This document shows, one piece after another, positions 45,871 through 55,250 of a DNA stretch of 64,000 bases (position 1 is its first letter; the number at the start of each line of letters is the position of its first letter). The stretch is from Arthrobacter sp. JZ12 (GTDB taxonomy: Bacteria; Actinomycetota; Actinomycetes; Actinomycetales; Micrococcaceae). Under the pieces are notes generated by a model. It was not told the origin of the DNA. It worked only from the letters and a program-made list of their open reading frames with translations, and did not search any database. The stretch is from contig NZ_CP045246.1 in NCBI RefSeq assembly GCF_035189165.1, positions 1,178,001 through 1,242,000 of the forward strand, given 5' to 3'. The translations under genes and the position numbers were made by a program.

Positions 45871-46842
45871 ATGGATATAGATATGAGCGCTCTGCGGCTG
45901 TTGGAACGCGAGCGGGAGATTCCGCTGGACCTGCTGATCCCCACCATCGAGCAGGCTCTGCTGGTCGCCTACCACAAGACCACCGGGGCGCAGGAGATGG
46001 CCCGGGCCGAGCTCGACCGGCGAACAGGCCACGTCACCATCTGGGCAACGGAAACCGACGACGACGGCGTTGCAGTCGGTGAGTACGACGACACCCCTTC
46101 CGGCTTCGGCCGGATCGCGGCCAGCACCGCGCGGCAGATCATCCTGCAGCGGCTGCGCGACGCAGAGGACGACAACATCCTGGGCGAGTTCCGCGGCAAG
46201 GAAGGCGAACTGGTCGCGGGAATGATCCAGCAGGGGAACAATCCGCACATGATCCAGGTGAACCTCGGATCAGTGGAAGCGCTGCTCCCGCCGCCCGAAC
46301 AGGTACCTGGAGAGAAATACCTTCACGGAACCAGGCTCCGTGCCTACGTGGTGGACGTACACCGGGGAATGAAAGGGCCTTCCATCACGTTGTCCCGTTC
46401 GCACCCCAATCTGGTGCGGAAGCTCTTCGAACTGGAAGTTCCTGAAATTGCGGACAAGACCGTGGAGATTGTTGCGCTGGCCCGAGAAGCGGGGCACCGC
46501 ACCAAGATCGCGGTCAAGGCCAATGTTCCGGGAGTCAACGCCAAGGGTGCATGCATCGGCGAGATGGGTTCCCGCGTTCGCGCCGTGATGAATGAACTGA
46601 ACGACGAGAAGATCGACATCGTTGATTACAGCGATGACCCGGCAACCTTCATCGCCAGCTCACTGTCGCCGTCGCGCGTGTCATCGGTCACAATCACCGA
46701 CGAGAAGACCCGCAGCGCCCGGGTGGTGGTGCCCGACTACCAGCTGTCCCTCGCTATCGGCAAGGAAGGCCAGAACGCGAGACTTGCAGCCAAGCTGACA
46801 GGCTGGCGCATTGACATCGCCTCCGACGCGGCGGGCGCCTGA
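45871..46842 (+). CDS. nusA: Transcription termination/antitermination factor NusA
   Basis: 323 residues, ATG with GAGGAGG upstream. N-terminal RNAP-binding domain ([37 protein letters not shown]), S1 domain (about 110-180), KH1 ([25 protein letters not shown]) and KH2 (VAVV-like [24 protein letters not shown]). It lacks the C-terminal acidic repeats of E. coli NusA, as in other Actinobacteria. It acts on pausing, termination and rRNA antitermination. Confidence 0.97.
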   Translation: MDIDMSALRLLEREREIPLDLLIPTIEQALLVAYHKTTGAQEMARAELDRRTGHVTIWATETDDDGVAVGEYDDTPSGFGRIAASTARQIILQRLRDAEDDNILGEFRGKEGELVAGMIQQGNNPHMIQVNLGSVEALLPPPEQVPGEKYLHGTRLRAYVVDVHRGMKGPSITLSRSHPNLVRKLFELEVPEIADKTVEIVALAREAGHRTKIAVKANVPGVNAKGACIGEMGSRVRAVMNELNDEKIDIVDYSDDPATFIASSLSPSRVSSVTITDEKTRSARVVVPDYQLSLAIGKEGQNARLAAKLTGWRIDIASDAAGA

Positions 46843-46915
46843 GTCGCAGGTCCCTCGCACCGGAAGCACCCGATGCGCAATATCGACGCTTATGGCGCTA
46901 GAATGGACAGGGCTT

Positions 46916-47194
46916 ATGTCGTTACGTCAACAACCGGTACGAACCTGTATTGGTTGTCGCGACCGTGACGACCAAGCCAATCTGGTTCGATGGACAGCGG
47001 TCAACCGTGGCGACGATCGTGTCGCTGAGGTGGACCACCGCCGTCGACTGGTGGGCAGGGGTGCCTGGCTGCACCCCCGGCCGTCCTGTGTGGAGCAAGC
47101 GCTCAAACGCAAAGCTTTCAATCGCGCCTTCCGCGGCGCAACTGATACGCAAGGCGTCGAGCAATGGCTGCACACACTCCAGGACGTCTCCTGA
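46916..47194 (+). CDS. YlxR family RNA-binding protein
   Basis: 92 residues from ATG 46916 ([74 protein letters not shown]). The RTCIGCR and GRGAWLHP motifs are the DUF448/YlxR signature (RNA-binding site). Located between nusA and infB, as in most Gram-positive bacteria. It binds RNase P RNA or acts with the translation operon in other species; role here is inferred. Confidence 0.93.
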   Translation: MSLRQQPVRTCIGCRDRDDQANLVRWTAVNRGDDRVAEVDHRRRLVGRGAWLHPRPSCVEQALKRKAFNRAFRGATDTQGVEQWLHTLQDVS

Positions 47195-47398
47195 CGGAGG
47201 CTTCCTGCTAGAACACGTCCTCCCTGAAAGCGGGTCAGAAAACTGATGGAAACCCGATGAGTACCCAGCCATGAGTGCCCAACGATGAACAATCTGTTGA
47301 GCTCTGCTATCGGCGCGTCAACTGCTTCGGCGGTTGGGGTCTGCAGTAGGAATTAGACGGTTCGCTCCTGACTCGGTGCGGACCGAGACAGGAGAAAT

Positions 47399-50317
47399 GT
47401 GGCCAAGGTCCGCGTACACGAGCTCGCCAAGGAGCTCGGGATTACCTCGAAGGATGCAGTAGCAAAACTGCAGGAATTGGGCGAATTCGTCCGTTCGGCA
47501 TCCTCCACCATTGAAGCGCCCGTCGTGAAGAAACTTCGCGGCGCTTTCCCCGACGCAGGTGCGGCTAAAGCCCCGGCAGCCTCGCGTTCCGCCCAGCCCG
47601 CACAGCGGACTCAGGCACCCAAGCCGGCGCCCGCCGCTCCGGCAGCACCTGCTGCCCCGGCCACCCCGACGCCGGCCCCCGCCCAGGAGAAGCCGGCTGC
47701 TCCGGCTCCCGAGGCACCCGTAGCTCAGACGCCGGCTGCGCCTGCGTTCAAGGCACCCGAGGTGCAGAAGCCTGAAGCCGGCACCGACTCGGGTACCGAG
47801 AGCAGGGCCACCGAGAGCAAGCCCGGCCCCAAGCCGGCAGCTGCCCGTCCCGCTCCGGCTCCCCGTCCCGGTGCTGCACGTCCGGGTGATCGCTCGGCTG
47901 CGCCGCGTCCGGGTAACAACCCCTTTGCAACCTCCCAGGGCATGCCGCGGTCGGGCCGCGGCGACGGTGACCGCTCCGGTGGTCCGCGCCCCGGCAACAA
48001 TCCCTTTGCAACCTCGCAGGGCATGCCGCGTCCGGGCGGACGCCGGGACGATGAGCGCGGTCCCCGTCCCGCTGCAGGTCCCGGCGGTCCGCGGCCCGCG
48101 GCTGGTGCAGGCGGTCCCCGTCCTGCCGCAGGTGCAGGCGGTCCCCGTCCCGGAGCTCCCCGTCCGGGTGCTCCGCGCCCCGGCGCCCCTCGTCCGGGCG
48201 GACCCCGGCCTACGCCGGGCATGATGCCCAACAGGACTGAACGCCCCGCTGCACCCGGTCGTGGTGCTCCCGGTGGTGGCGGTCCCCGTCGTGGTCCAGG
48301 CGGCGCGCCCGGTACCGGCGGCGGCGGCGGAACTGGTCCGGTCGGCGGCGGTTTCGGTAAGGGCGGTCGCGGTCGCGGCGGCACTGCCGGTGCTTTCGGC
48401 AAGGGCGGAGCAGGTCGCGGTAAGCAGCGCAAGTCGAAGCGGGCGAAGCGGCAAGAGCTCGAGCAGATGTCAGCCCCGTCGCTGGGTGGCGTCAGTGTTC
48501 CCCGCGGGAACGGTGACACAGTCATCCGTCTGCGCCGCGGCTCCTCCATCACGGATTTCGCGGAGAAGATCGATGCGAACCCCGCCGCACTGGTTACCGT
48601 GCTGTTCCACCTTGGTGAGATGGCAACGGCCACCCAGTCGCTGGACGAGGGCACCTTCGAGGTCCTCGGCGAGGAACTCGGCTACCGCATCCAGGTTGTC
48701 TCGCCGGAGGACGAGGAGCGCGAGCTGCTCGAGAACTTCGACATTGACCTTGACGCGGAGCTGGATGCTGAGGGCGACGAGCAGCTTGAGGCCCGTCCTC
48801 CTGTAGTCACCGTCATGGGTCACGTCGACCACGGTAAGACCCGCCTGCTGGATGCCATCCGCAAGTCCAACGTCGTTGCCGGCGAGCACGGCGGCATCAC
48901 CCAGCACATCGGTGCCTACCAGATCGATCACGAGCACGAGGGCGACAACCGTCCCATCACCTTCATCGACACCCCGGGTCACGAGGCGTTCACCGCCATG
49001 CGTGCCCGGGGTGCGAAGGTCACCGACATCGCCGTGCTGGTCGTGGCCGCGGACGACGGCGTGATGCCGCAGACCGTTGAGGCGCTGAACCATGCACAGG
49101 CGGCCGGTGTGCCGATCGTGGTCGCGGTGAACAAGATCGACAAGGAGGGCGCGAACCCCGACAAGGTCAAGGGTCAGCTCACCGAGTACGGTCTGGTGCC
49201 GGAAGAGTACGGCGGCGACACCATGTTCGTTCACGTCTCTGCGCTCAAGGGCAACGGCATCGACGAACTGCTGGAAGCCGTTCTGCTCACCGCGGATGCC
49301 GCACTGGACATGCGTGCCAACCCGAACAAGGACGCGCGCGGTATCGCGATCGAAGCGAACCTGGACAAGGGCCGCGGAGCGGTTGCCACCGTCCTGGTGC
49401 AGTCCGGAACGCTGAGCGTCGGCGACACGATCGTTGCGGGCATCGCCCACGGCCGCGTCCGCGCGATGTTCAACGAGGATGGCGAGAACGTTACCGAAGC
49501 CGGTCCGTCCCGTCCGGTTCAGGTACTGGGTCTGTCCACGGTTCCGCGGGCAGGCGACACCTTCCTGGTTACCCCGGACGAGCGCACCGCACGGCAGATC
49601 GCTGAGAAGCGTGAGGCAGCCGACCGCAACGCCGCCCTGGCCAAGCGCCGCAAGCGCGTCAGCCTGGAAGACTTCGACCAGGCGGTCGCGGAGGGCAAGG
49701 TCGATACGCTCAACCTCATCCTCAAGGGCGACGTGTCCGGAGCCGTCGAAGCGCTCGAGGACTCGCTCCTCAAGATCGACGTTGGCGAGGGCGTTGCACT
49801 GCGCGTCATCCACCGCGGCGTGGGTGCCATCACCCAGAACGACGTCAACCTGGCTACGGTCGACAACGCGATCATCATCGGCTTCAACGTCCGTCCCGCC
49901 GAGCGCGTGGCGGAACTGGCCGACCGCGAGGGCGTGGACCTGCGCTTCTACTCCGTCATCTACGCAGCGATCGATGACATTGAGCTCGCACTCAAGGGCA
50001 TGCTCAAGCCGGAGTACGAGGAAGCACAGCTCGGTACGGCCGAGGTCCGCGAGGTGTTCCGTTCTTCCAAGTTCGGCAACATCGCAGGTTCGATCGTCCG
50101 GTCCGGCATCATCCGCCGCAACACCAAGGCTCGCCTGGTACGCGACGGCGTCGTGATCGGCGACAACCTGACCGTCGAGTCGCTCCGCCGCTTCAAGGAC
50201 GACGCCACCGAGGTCCGCACGGACTTCGAGTGTGGTATCGGCCTCGGGTCGTTCAACGACATCAAGGAAGGCGACATGATCGAGACCTACGAGATGCGCG
50301 AAAAGCCTCGGGTCTAG
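47399..50317 (+). CDS. infB: Translation initiation factor IF-2
   Basis: 972 residues from GTG 47399 with CAGGAGAA upstream. Winged IF2_N motif at the start ([30 protein letters not shown]), then an about 280-residue low-complexity Pro/Ala/Gly/Arg region, a second IF2_N-like part (about 375-435, [41 protein letters not shown]), and the GTPase with GHVDHGKT at residues 474-481, [12 protein letters not shown] and SALKG. Domains II-IV follow to the end ([34 protein letters not shown]). It delivers fMet-tRNA to the 30S subunit. Confidence 0.98.
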   Translation: MAKVRVHELAKELGITSKDAVAKLQELGEFVRSASSTIEAPVVKKLRGAFPDAGAAKAPAASRSAQPAQRTQAPKPAPAAPAAPAAPATPTPAPAQEKPAAPAPEAPVAQTPAAPAFKAPEVQKPEAGTDSGTESRATESKPGPKPAAARPAPAPRPGAARPGDRSAAPRPGNNPFATSQGMPRSGRGDGDRSGGPRPGNNPFATSQGMPRPGGRRDDERGPRPAAGPGGPRPAAGAGGPRPAAGAGGPRPGAPRPGAPRPGAPRPGGPRPTPGMMPNRTERPAAPGRGAPGGGGPRRGPGGAPGTGGGGGTGPVGGGFGKGGRGRGGTAGAFGKGGAGRGKQRKSKRAKRQELEQMSAPSLGGVSVPRGNGDTVIRLRRGSSITDFAEKIDANPAALVTVLFHLGEMATATQSLDEGTFEVLGEELGYRIQVVSPEDEERELLENFDIDLDAELDAEGDEQLEARPPVVTVMGHVDHGKTRLLDAIRKSNVVAGEHGGITQHIGAYQIDHEHEGDNRPITFIDTPGHEAFTAMRARGAKVTDIAVLVVAADDGVMPQTVEALNHAQAAGVPIVVAVNKIDKEGANPDKVKGQLTEYGLVPEEYGGDTMFVHVSALKGNGIDELLEAVLLTADAALDMRANPNKDARGIAIEANLDKGRGAVATVLVQSGTLSVGDTIVAGIAHGRVRAMFNEDGENVTEAGPSRPVQVLGLSTVPRAGDTFLVTPDERTARQIAEKREAADRNAALAKRRKRVSLEDFDQAVAEGKVDTLNLILKGDVSGAVEALEDSLLKIDVGEGVALRVIHRGVGAITQNDVNLATVDNAIIIGFNVRPAERVAELADREGVDLRFYSVIYAAIDDIELALKGMLKPEYEEAQLGTAEVREVFRSSKFGNIAGSIVRSGIIRRNTKARLVRDGVVIGDNLTVESLRRFKDDATEVRTDFECGIGLGSFNDIKEGDMIETYEMREKPRV
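47540..48440 (+). repeat. Low-complexity Pro/Ala/Gly/Arg repeats inside infB
   Basis: The linker contains imperfect repeats: [15 protein letters not shown] twice (near 47910 and 47990), GAGGPRPAA repeats, then GAPRP four times, and a Gly-rich end ([16 protein letters not shown]). At DNA level this is a GC-rich repeat prone to slippage and misassembly. Such linkers are typical for actinobacterial IF-2 and vary in length between strains. Confidence 0.85.
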
Positions 50318-50327
50318 ATTCCTTCCG

Positions 50328-50396
50328 GGCGGGGCCGCTGCTTGCAGCGGCCCCGCCTCCTATCCATACCGACGACGGCGGGAGGCCGCCGTCGTC
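50328..50396 (+). terminator. Two consecutive hairpins between infB and rbfA
   Basis: First: 13-bp perfect stem GGCGGGGCCGCTG (50328-50340 with 50345-50357). Second: 11-bp perfect stem GACGACGGCGG (50371-50381 with 50386-50396), 4-base loops. Neither has a U tract. They may attenuate readthrough to rbfA or protect the infB 3' end. Confidence 0.7.
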
Positions 50397-50433
50397 GTTG
50401 CAGTCCCCGACCTGGGACTAGTAAGGAGAAGCC

Positions 50434-50874
50434 ATGGCAGACGCAGCACGGGCCGCACGGCTGGCCCAGCGCATCAAGGTGATCGTCGCCGAAGCCCTTC
50501 GCCGCCGGGTCAAGGATCCGCGCTTGGAAGCGGTCACCGTCACCGACGCGCGCGTAACCAATGACCTGCAGCACGCAACCGTCTACTACACCGTGTTCGG
50601 TGATTCGGAGGCTCAGGCAGCAGTGCACAAGGCGCTCGAGTCCGCCAGGGGCGTACTGCGCGCTGAAGTGGGCAGGAACATCACCGCGCGGCTGACGCCG
50701 ACCCTCGAATTCGTACCGGACGAGGTACCGGTCAACGCGAGCCACTTGGAGGAGCTCCTTCGCACCGCGAAGGAACGCGACGCCGAAGTGGCCGAGCTGG
50801 CACGCAAGGCGGCCTTCGCCGGCGATGCCGACCCGTACCGCAAGCCTGCAGATGACGAGGACGAAGCGCAGTAG
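50434..50874 (+). CDS. rbfA: Ribosome-binding factor A
   Basis: 146 residues, ATG with AAGGAG upstream. KH-like fold: RAARLAQRIKVIVAEALRRRVKDPRLEAVTVTDARVTNDLQHATVYYTVFGDSEAQAAVHKALESARGVLRAEVGRNITARLTPTLEFVPDEVP, all of RbfA. The tail (NASHLEELLRTAKERDAEVAELARKAAFAGDADPY) is helical and acidic. It binds free 30S subunits in late maturation and cold response. Confidence 0.97.
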   Translation: MADAARAARLAQRIKVIVAEALRRRVKDPRLEAVTVTDARVTNDLQHATVYYTVFGDSEAQAAVHKALESARGVLRAEVGRNITARLTPTLEFVPDEVPVNASHLEELLRTAKERDAEVAELARKAAFAGDADPYRKPADDEDEAQ

Positions 50875-50886
50875 TCGTACAACAGA

Positions 50887-50921
50887 AAAGGGCGGTCGCC
50901 GGAGTTCGGCGGCCGCCCTTT
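50887..50921 (+). terminator. Terminator after rbfA
   Basis: 15-bp stem AAAGGGCGGTCGCCG (50887-50901) with 50907-50921, one T-G pair, loop GAGTT. It lies 12 bases after the rbfA stop and separates it from the convergent ScyD-like gene. Confidence 0.8.
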
Positions 50922-50966
50922 CGTGTATCCAGTCAGCCCTTCTTCAACGGGTGTCTGTAGCGGGGA

Positions 50967-52100
50967 TTAGTGCCCCCGTTTGTGGATCTCAATCTTGATG
51001 ATCTTGCCGGCGGGGGGCAGGTTCTCAGGACCAAGGACATCTGTGGTGGCGTAGAGCGTGGAGCCATCCTTCAGCTCAACCTCTGCGGGCTGATTGGCCT
51101 CGTACAGGACGCTGGCCCCGGACGCACCCCGCGGAACAACAGAGATGCGGTTGGCGAAGAGTTCAGCGACGTAGAGATTTCCCCTCTGATCGATCGCCAG
51201 CCCGGTAGGCGACACCAGTCCAGTCACCGTCTGCCGGGTCTCGCCCGACCAGGGATTCACGGTGAACACCGACCCCAGGGCTCCGAGGCTCGGATCTTCC
51301 GGGCCGCCGGGCAGGGACGACACATGCAGCATCTTCCTGTGACCGAGTTCGAGGTCCGTCGGTACCGGCTCCAGGTAATAGGTTGCGCCGACGGCACAGT
51401 TATCCATTCCCGCTGCAGCCGCGATCTCTTCGGTCACGGTCACGGGGATTGCTGGAAGCACGGCAACCGTTGATACGTTGCCCCACCGATCAACCCTGAA
51501 GATCGCGTTGGCGCCTGCGTCGGCCACGAGCACGTGATCCCTGAACGGGACGGTCGCGATGGGATTTGAGTCCTGCTGGCCGGTATAGCTTGCGCGGGGA
51601 CCCAGGTTGGTCTGCAGCGCAAGACACGCCTGATCCAGATCGCGGAAGCCGTACCGGGTCTCCTGGTCGGGATTGGCCTCCTGCTCATAAGCGGCGATGT
51701 TGGCGATGGTTCTGATATTGCCGTGTCGGTCTCGGGACTTCAGGAGCGACTCATTCTCGGCGGGAATCCCCGCCCCGGCTCCCTTGGTCATGGTGTAGTA
51801 GGTGGTCCTGCCGGAGCGGGATACCGATCCGGCGAAGTACCCTTCCATCGCATCGAGAGTCTCGATGTTTCCGTCTCGGGCGATGCGGGAAACCGTTCCC
51901 GCGAAGCTTTGGGCGACATCGATGGACCTTCCGTCGCCCACGGCCAGGCGCAGCGGGGAAACCAGCCCCTCGGCTATTACCCTTGTTTCCTCGACGGTCG
52001 GCACCGACGACTCATGACGGTCGTGGGCCTGGGCAGGTGCTATTCCCATTCCCAGAGTCAGGGCCGCCGACGCAGCAGCAGCCACAAAGGACTTGTTCAC
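50967..52100 (-). CDS. Secreted ScyD/ScyE-family beta-propeller protein
   Basis: 377 residues from GTG 52100 with GGAGA upstream. Signal peptide NKSFVAAAASAALTLGMGIAPAQAHDRHES, cleaved near AQA-HD. The mature part has repeated NHL/propeller-like strands (VSPLRLAVGDGRSIDVAQSFAGTVSRIARDGNIETLD, VLVADAGANAIFRVDRWGNVSTVAVLP, VSPTGLAIDQRGNLYVAELFANRISVVPRG), as in ScyD/ScyE family proteins. In cyanobacteria ScyD/E belong to scytonemin synthesis, but this family in Actinobacteria is widespread and its function is unknown. Inserted between rbfA and truB, so not part of the translation operon. Confidence 0.85.
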   Translation of the reverse strand: MNKSFVAAAASAALTLGMGIAPAQAHDRHESSVPTVEETRVIAEGLVSPLRLAVGDGRSIDVAQSFAGTVSRIARDGNIETLDAMEGYFAGSVSRSGRTTYYTMTKGAGAGIPAENESLLKSRDRHGNIRTIANIAAYEQEANPDQETRYGFRDLDQACLALQTNLGPRASYTGQQDSNPIATVPFRDHVLVADAGANAIFRVDRWGNVSTVAVLPAIPVTVTEEIAAAAGMDNCAVGATYYLEPVPTDLELGHRKMLHVSSLPGGPEDPSLGALGSVFTVNPWSGETRQTVTGLVSPTGLAIDQRGNLYVAELFANRISVVPRGASGASVLYEANQPAEVELKDGSTLYATTDVLGPENLPPAGKIIKIEIHKRGH

Positions 52101-52272
52101 TGTGATCTCCTCAACTTGGTGTAACCAGTTCAAGCGAGACCACATTGGACCTACGCGAGCTGCCCGTTCCCCTCAGCGGATTTCAGCGGATCAATCCACC
52201 GACCGGGCGCAGACTCCAAAGCAGTTCACACGATAGACCTGCCGGGGGAATCCGTAAATACTCATCGTCCGA

Positions 52273-53424
52273 TCAGATGGAAGATCTGCGAGGGAGCCGG
52301 CTTAGTCCCGAAATCAGTTCGTCGCGATCTCCGCAGAGCGCGATCCTGATCCAGCCTTCGCCATTCGTGCCGAAGGCCGTACCCGGAGCGACCGCGACTT
52401 TCTGCTCGGCCAGGAATCTCCGGGCCCACGAGCGTACGTCCCCGCCAGTTGCGTGCGACATGTCGGCCCACAGATAGAAGGCACCCTGCGCGTCCAGGAA
52501 GGGCACGTTCAGGTCCTTCAGTGCCGACGTCGCCGTGTCCCGGTTGGTCCGGTAGTGATGAGCGGCCGTTGCGATGTAGTGCTCTGGTCCGGTAAGCGCG
52601 GCCACCGCGGCGTACTGGGGCGAGGCTCCGACGCAGGAGACGATCGACTCCATGACCGCATTGAATTGTCTGCCCATGCCGTCCGGCAGGATGAGAGCAC
52701 CGATTCGAAGGCCGGTGAGCCCGAATGTCTTCGAGAGCGTCAGCGAAGTAACCACGTGCTCGTTCGTGGTGTCGAATCTTGCGGGGCTCACATGGGGAAC
52801 CCCGAAGGTGAAGGCCTCGTAGCATTCGTCCGACAGGATCCAGAGGTCGTGCCGCCGGGCGAACCGCACCAGATCACGGGTGAGGTCCTCGCTGAATACA
52901 GCCCCCAGCGGATTCGAGGGAGAGTTCAGAACCAGAACGCGGGTCTTGTCGGTGACCAGCTCTTCCAAGTCGCTGATCTGCGGCTGGAAGCCGTGCTCGG
53001 GGCGTAGCGGGTAGTCCACGGGGCGTGCGTGAACAAGCTGCGCGGTCATGGTGAACGTCGGGTAGCCGGGATTTGGTATGAGAACCTCGTCTCCGGCGTC
53101 GAGAAGCATGCTCATTGCCAGATGGAGTCCCTGCTGGGCCCCTGCGGTGACGTAGACGCGAGAAGGATCCACATCCATACCGTTCAGCTTCGCGAAGCGT
53201 GCCGCAAAGCTGCTGCGCAGGGGAGTGATCCCTTCGTTTGGGGTGTAGTTGGTCTCATCCCGGTCCAGAGCGGCGATACCTGCCTGAAGGATGTGCCGGG
53301 GAACAGGAAAGGCCGGTTCCCCGATGCTCAATACGATCGCGCCCGGTGTTGCCCAGGCTGCCTGCGTTATCTCCCGTATCTGGTTCGAGGGAAGACGCTC
53401 GATGTGCTGTGCGATGGATGGCAT
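52273..53424 (-). CDS. Class I/II pyridoxal-phosphate aminotransferase
   Basis: 383 residues from ATG 53424 (MPSIAQHIERLPSNQIREITQAAW). Fold type I motifs: SIGEPAFPVPRHI, TNYTPNEGITPLR, PNPGYPTFT, VLNSPSNPLGAVFSE, LWILSDECYEAF (Asp for the pyridine N) and SLTLSKTFGLTGLRIGAL with Schiff-base Lys232; the terminal Arg in WIRIALCGDRDEL binds the substrate carboxylate. The substrate is uncertain; sequence is aspartate/aromatic-aminotransferase-like. It is divergent from truB by only 36 bases, so their promoters overlap. Confidence 0.92.
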   Translation of the reverse strand: MPSIAQHIERLPSNQIREITQAAWATPGAIVLSIGEPAFPVPRHILQAGIAALDRDETNYTPNEGITPLRSSFAARFAKLNGMDVDPSRVYVTAGAQQGLHLAMSMLLDAGDEVLIPNPGYPTFTMTAQLVHARPVDYPLRPEHGFQPQISDLEELVTDKTRVLVLNSPSNPLGAVFSEDLTRDLVRFARRHDLWILSDECYEAFTFGVPHVSPARFDTTNEHVVTSLTLSKTFGLTGLRIGALILPDGMGRQFNAVMESIVSCVGASPQYAAVAALTGPEHYIATAAHHYRTNRDTATSALKDLNVPFLDAQGAFYLWADMSHATGGDVRSWARRFLAEQKVAVAPGTAFGTNGEGWIRIALCGDRDELISGLSRLPRRSSI

Positions 53425-53448
53425 ACGGGCATCGTATCGGCGCAACCT

Positions 53449-53454
53449 ATACTG
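53449..53454 (+). promoter_or_regulatory. TATACT -10 element for truB
   Basis: TATACT lies only 6 bases before the truB GTG at 53461. A start point about 7 bases after a -10 element falls on or next to this GTG, so the truB mRNA may be leaderless. Confidence 0.45.
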
Positions 53455-53460
53455 GAAGGC

Positions 53461-54375
53461 GTGATTTCCGGGCAGGTCCACTCAGGACTCGTAATTGTGG
53501 ACAAGCCGCAGGGCTGGACCAGCCATGACGTAGTCGGGAAGCTGCGTCGGATTGCCGGGACCCGGAAGGTGGGGCACGCCGGAACCCTCGATCCGATGGC
53601 CACGGGGGTCCTCGTGGTGGGCGTCAACCGCGCTACCCGGCTCCTGACCTACATCGTGGGAACCTCCAAGACCTATACGGCCACCATTCGGTTGGGGCAA
53701 TCGACCGTGACCGACGACGCCGAGGGCGAGGTCACGTCGCAAACCTCCGCTGCTGATGTGACGGCAGAGGCCATCGGTGCCGCGGTGGGTCGGTTCATCG
53801 GGCCTATCGAACAGGTGCCCAGCAGCGTCAGCGCCATCAAGGTAAACGGCGAACGGGCATACGCCCGCGTGCGTTCGGGTGAGGAAGTAGCGCTGGCGGC
53901 ACGGCCCGTGACGGTCCACAGCTTTGAAATTCATGATGTTCGCAGAATCGGCGACGGAGCCGTCCAGGACGTTGACGTGACCGTAAGGTGCAGTTCGGGA
54001 ACCTACATCCGCGCACTTGCCAGGGATCTCGGCGCCGCGCTGGGTGTAGGAGGGCATCTGACCGTCCTGCGCCGCACCGAGGTTGGTCCGTATGCGTTGG
54101 ATCAGGCTTCATCGTTGGATGAACTGGCCTCGGACTTCCGCATGCTGGACATGGACTCGGCGGCACGGGCACTGTTCCCCAGCCGGGAGCTGGACGACAG
54201 GGAAGCTTTGGATCTGTCCCATGGTCGTCGAATTTCCGCTTCGGGGAACGGGTCAGCGGACAATCGGCCTGTTGCAGCGTTTGCTCCGGGAGGGTCCCTC
54301 GTGGCGCTTCTTGAGGACCGGGGAAATGAAGCGAAGCCGGTACTGGTGTTTACTCCCGGCGGCGGTGCCGGCTGA
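53461..54375 (+). CDS. truB: tRNA pseudouridine(55) synthase TruB
   Basis: 304 residues from GTG 53461 (VISGQVHSGLVIVDKPQGWTSHDVVGKLRRI). Catalytic Asp44 in GHAGTLDPMATGVLVVGVNRATRLL; TKTYTATIRLGQSTVTDDAEG; QVPSSVSAIKVNGERAYARVRSGEEV; CSSGTYIRALARDLG. A C-terminal region of about 80 residues is the PUA-like/actinobacterial extension. It isomerises U55 in the T loop of tRNA. Its stop overlaps the following membrane protein gene (TGATGG). Confidence 0.96.
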   Translation: MISGQVHSGLVIVDKPQGWTSHDVVGKLRRIAGTRKVGHAGTLDPMATGVLVVGVNRATRLLTYIVGTSKTYTATIRLGQSTVTDDAEGEVTSQTSAADVTAEAIGAAVGRFIGPIEQVPSSVSAIKVNGERAYARVRSGEEVALAARPVTVHSFEIHDVRRIGDGAVQDVDVTVRCSSGTYIRALARDLGAALGVGGHLTVLRRTEVGPYALDQASSLDELASDFRMLDMDSAARALFPSRELDDREALDLSHGRRISASGNGSADNRPVAAFAPGGSLVALLEDRGNEAKPVLVFTPGGGAG

Positions 54376-54749
54376 TGGTGGTTGACGGATTCTTCATCGC
54401 AGGGGCGGCGGTTTGCTTGTTATCGACGCTTGTGTGCGTGGGCGCGGCGGCCATCAGGCAGCCGCCGAATGACATCACCATCCTGGCCGTTGCGGCCGTC
54501 GAACTGTTCCTGCTCGTTTACCTGGTTGCCGGGGTTCTTCGGCAGGCGGGGGGCGAGTCGGTCGCGGGGGAGCCTTGGGAGTTCTGGGGCTATCTCGTAA
54601 CCGCCCTGATGATTCCCGTCGGCGCCTTTTGGTGGGCGATTCTCGAGCGGTCCCGCTGGAGCAATCTCGTCCTCGGCGCGGTGGGTATCACCATTTTTGT
54701 CATGCTTTTCCGGATGGAGCAGATTTGGGACGGAGTGGTACCAGCGTGA
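54375..54749 (+). CDS. Small membrane protein (four helices)
   Basis: 124 residues, ATG overlapping the truB stop. Helices at about 5-27 (FFIAGAAVCLLSTLVCVGAAAI), 35-58 (ITILAVAAVELFLLVYLVAGVL), 72-92 (EFWGYLVTALMIPVGAFWWAI) and 97-115 (WSNLVLGAVGITIFVMLFRM). This type of protein follows truB in Arthrobacter-like genomes. Function unknown; it overlaps the next membrane gene by 4 bases, so the two may form one complex. Confidence 0.75.
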   Translation: MVVDGFFIAGAAVCLLSTLVCVGAAAIRQPPNDITILAVAAVELFLLVYLVAGVLRQAGGESVAGEPWEFWGYLVTALMIPVGAFWWAILERSRWSNLVLGAVGITIFVMLFRMEQIWDGVVPA

Positions 54750-55213
54750 TCAGGCGCAGCCCAGGAAGCTCAACGGACGCACCTGCAAAAGCGAACGTGG
54801 GCGGTCCGCTCAGCGAAGGGCCCGGACGCCTTCTGATTGCCGTGTACGGGGTTTTCGCGCTGGCCGCTACGGCCCGTGCGGCCTTCCAGATCGCAACGAA
54901 GTTCTCTGAGGCGCCGGTCGCCTATTCGTTGACGGCCGTGGCGGCCCTCGTCTATGTGTTCGCCACGGTGTCGTTGAGTCGTTCCGGGCGGAGATGGTAC
55001 GCACTGTCCGTGGCGGCTGTAGGCCTTGAGTTGCTTGGCGTACTGGCCGTTGGGACTCTGAGCGTTGTGGACCCGATCCTGTTCCCGGCCGATACCGTGT
55101 GGTCGGTCTATGGGCGCGGGTATGGCTTTGTGCCCCTCGTGCTTCCGGTGCTTGGATTGTGGTGGCTTTATCGCCAGCGGGCAGCGGCCTCAGGTGAGAG
55201 GATGGAAGCCTGA
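54746..55213 (+). CDS. Small membrane protein (four helices), coupled to the previous gene
   Basis: 155 residues from GTG 54746 (GTGA overlap with the preceding stop). After a short cytoplasmic start (VIRRSPGSSTDAPAKANVGGPLSEGPG), four helices: LLIAVYGVFALAATARAAFQIA, YSLTAVAALVYVFATVSLS, WYALSVAAVGLELLGVLAVGTLSVV, GFVPLVLPVLGLWWLYRQR. I do not recognise a named family. Context suggests a three-gene membrane-protein unit with its neighbours. Confidence 0.7.
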   Translation: MIRRSPGSSTDAPAKANVGGPLSEGPGRLLIAVYGVFALAATARAAFQIATKFSEAPVAYSLTAVAALVYVFATVSLSRSGRRWYALSVAAVGLELLGVLAVGTLSVVDPILFPADTVWSVYGRGYGFVPLVLPVLGLWWLYRQRAAASGERMEA

Positions 55214-55250
55214 TTCCACCCGGACCGGATATCGAGGACGAGGGAGCATC

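Noticed and set aside
47540-48440. CRISPR-like or satellite repeat array
   Set aside because: Repeats are in frame inside infB, encode the typical IF-2 linker, and lack regular spacers.
48470-49813. 447-codon minus-strand frame opposite infB
   Set aside because: Antisense of the conserved IF-2 GTPase region, no independent evidence.
55065-55250. N-terminal extension of the DUF4345 protein (upstream start 55065)
   Set aside because: The extension overlaps the preceding membrane-protein gene; ATG 55251 has a proper ribosome site.
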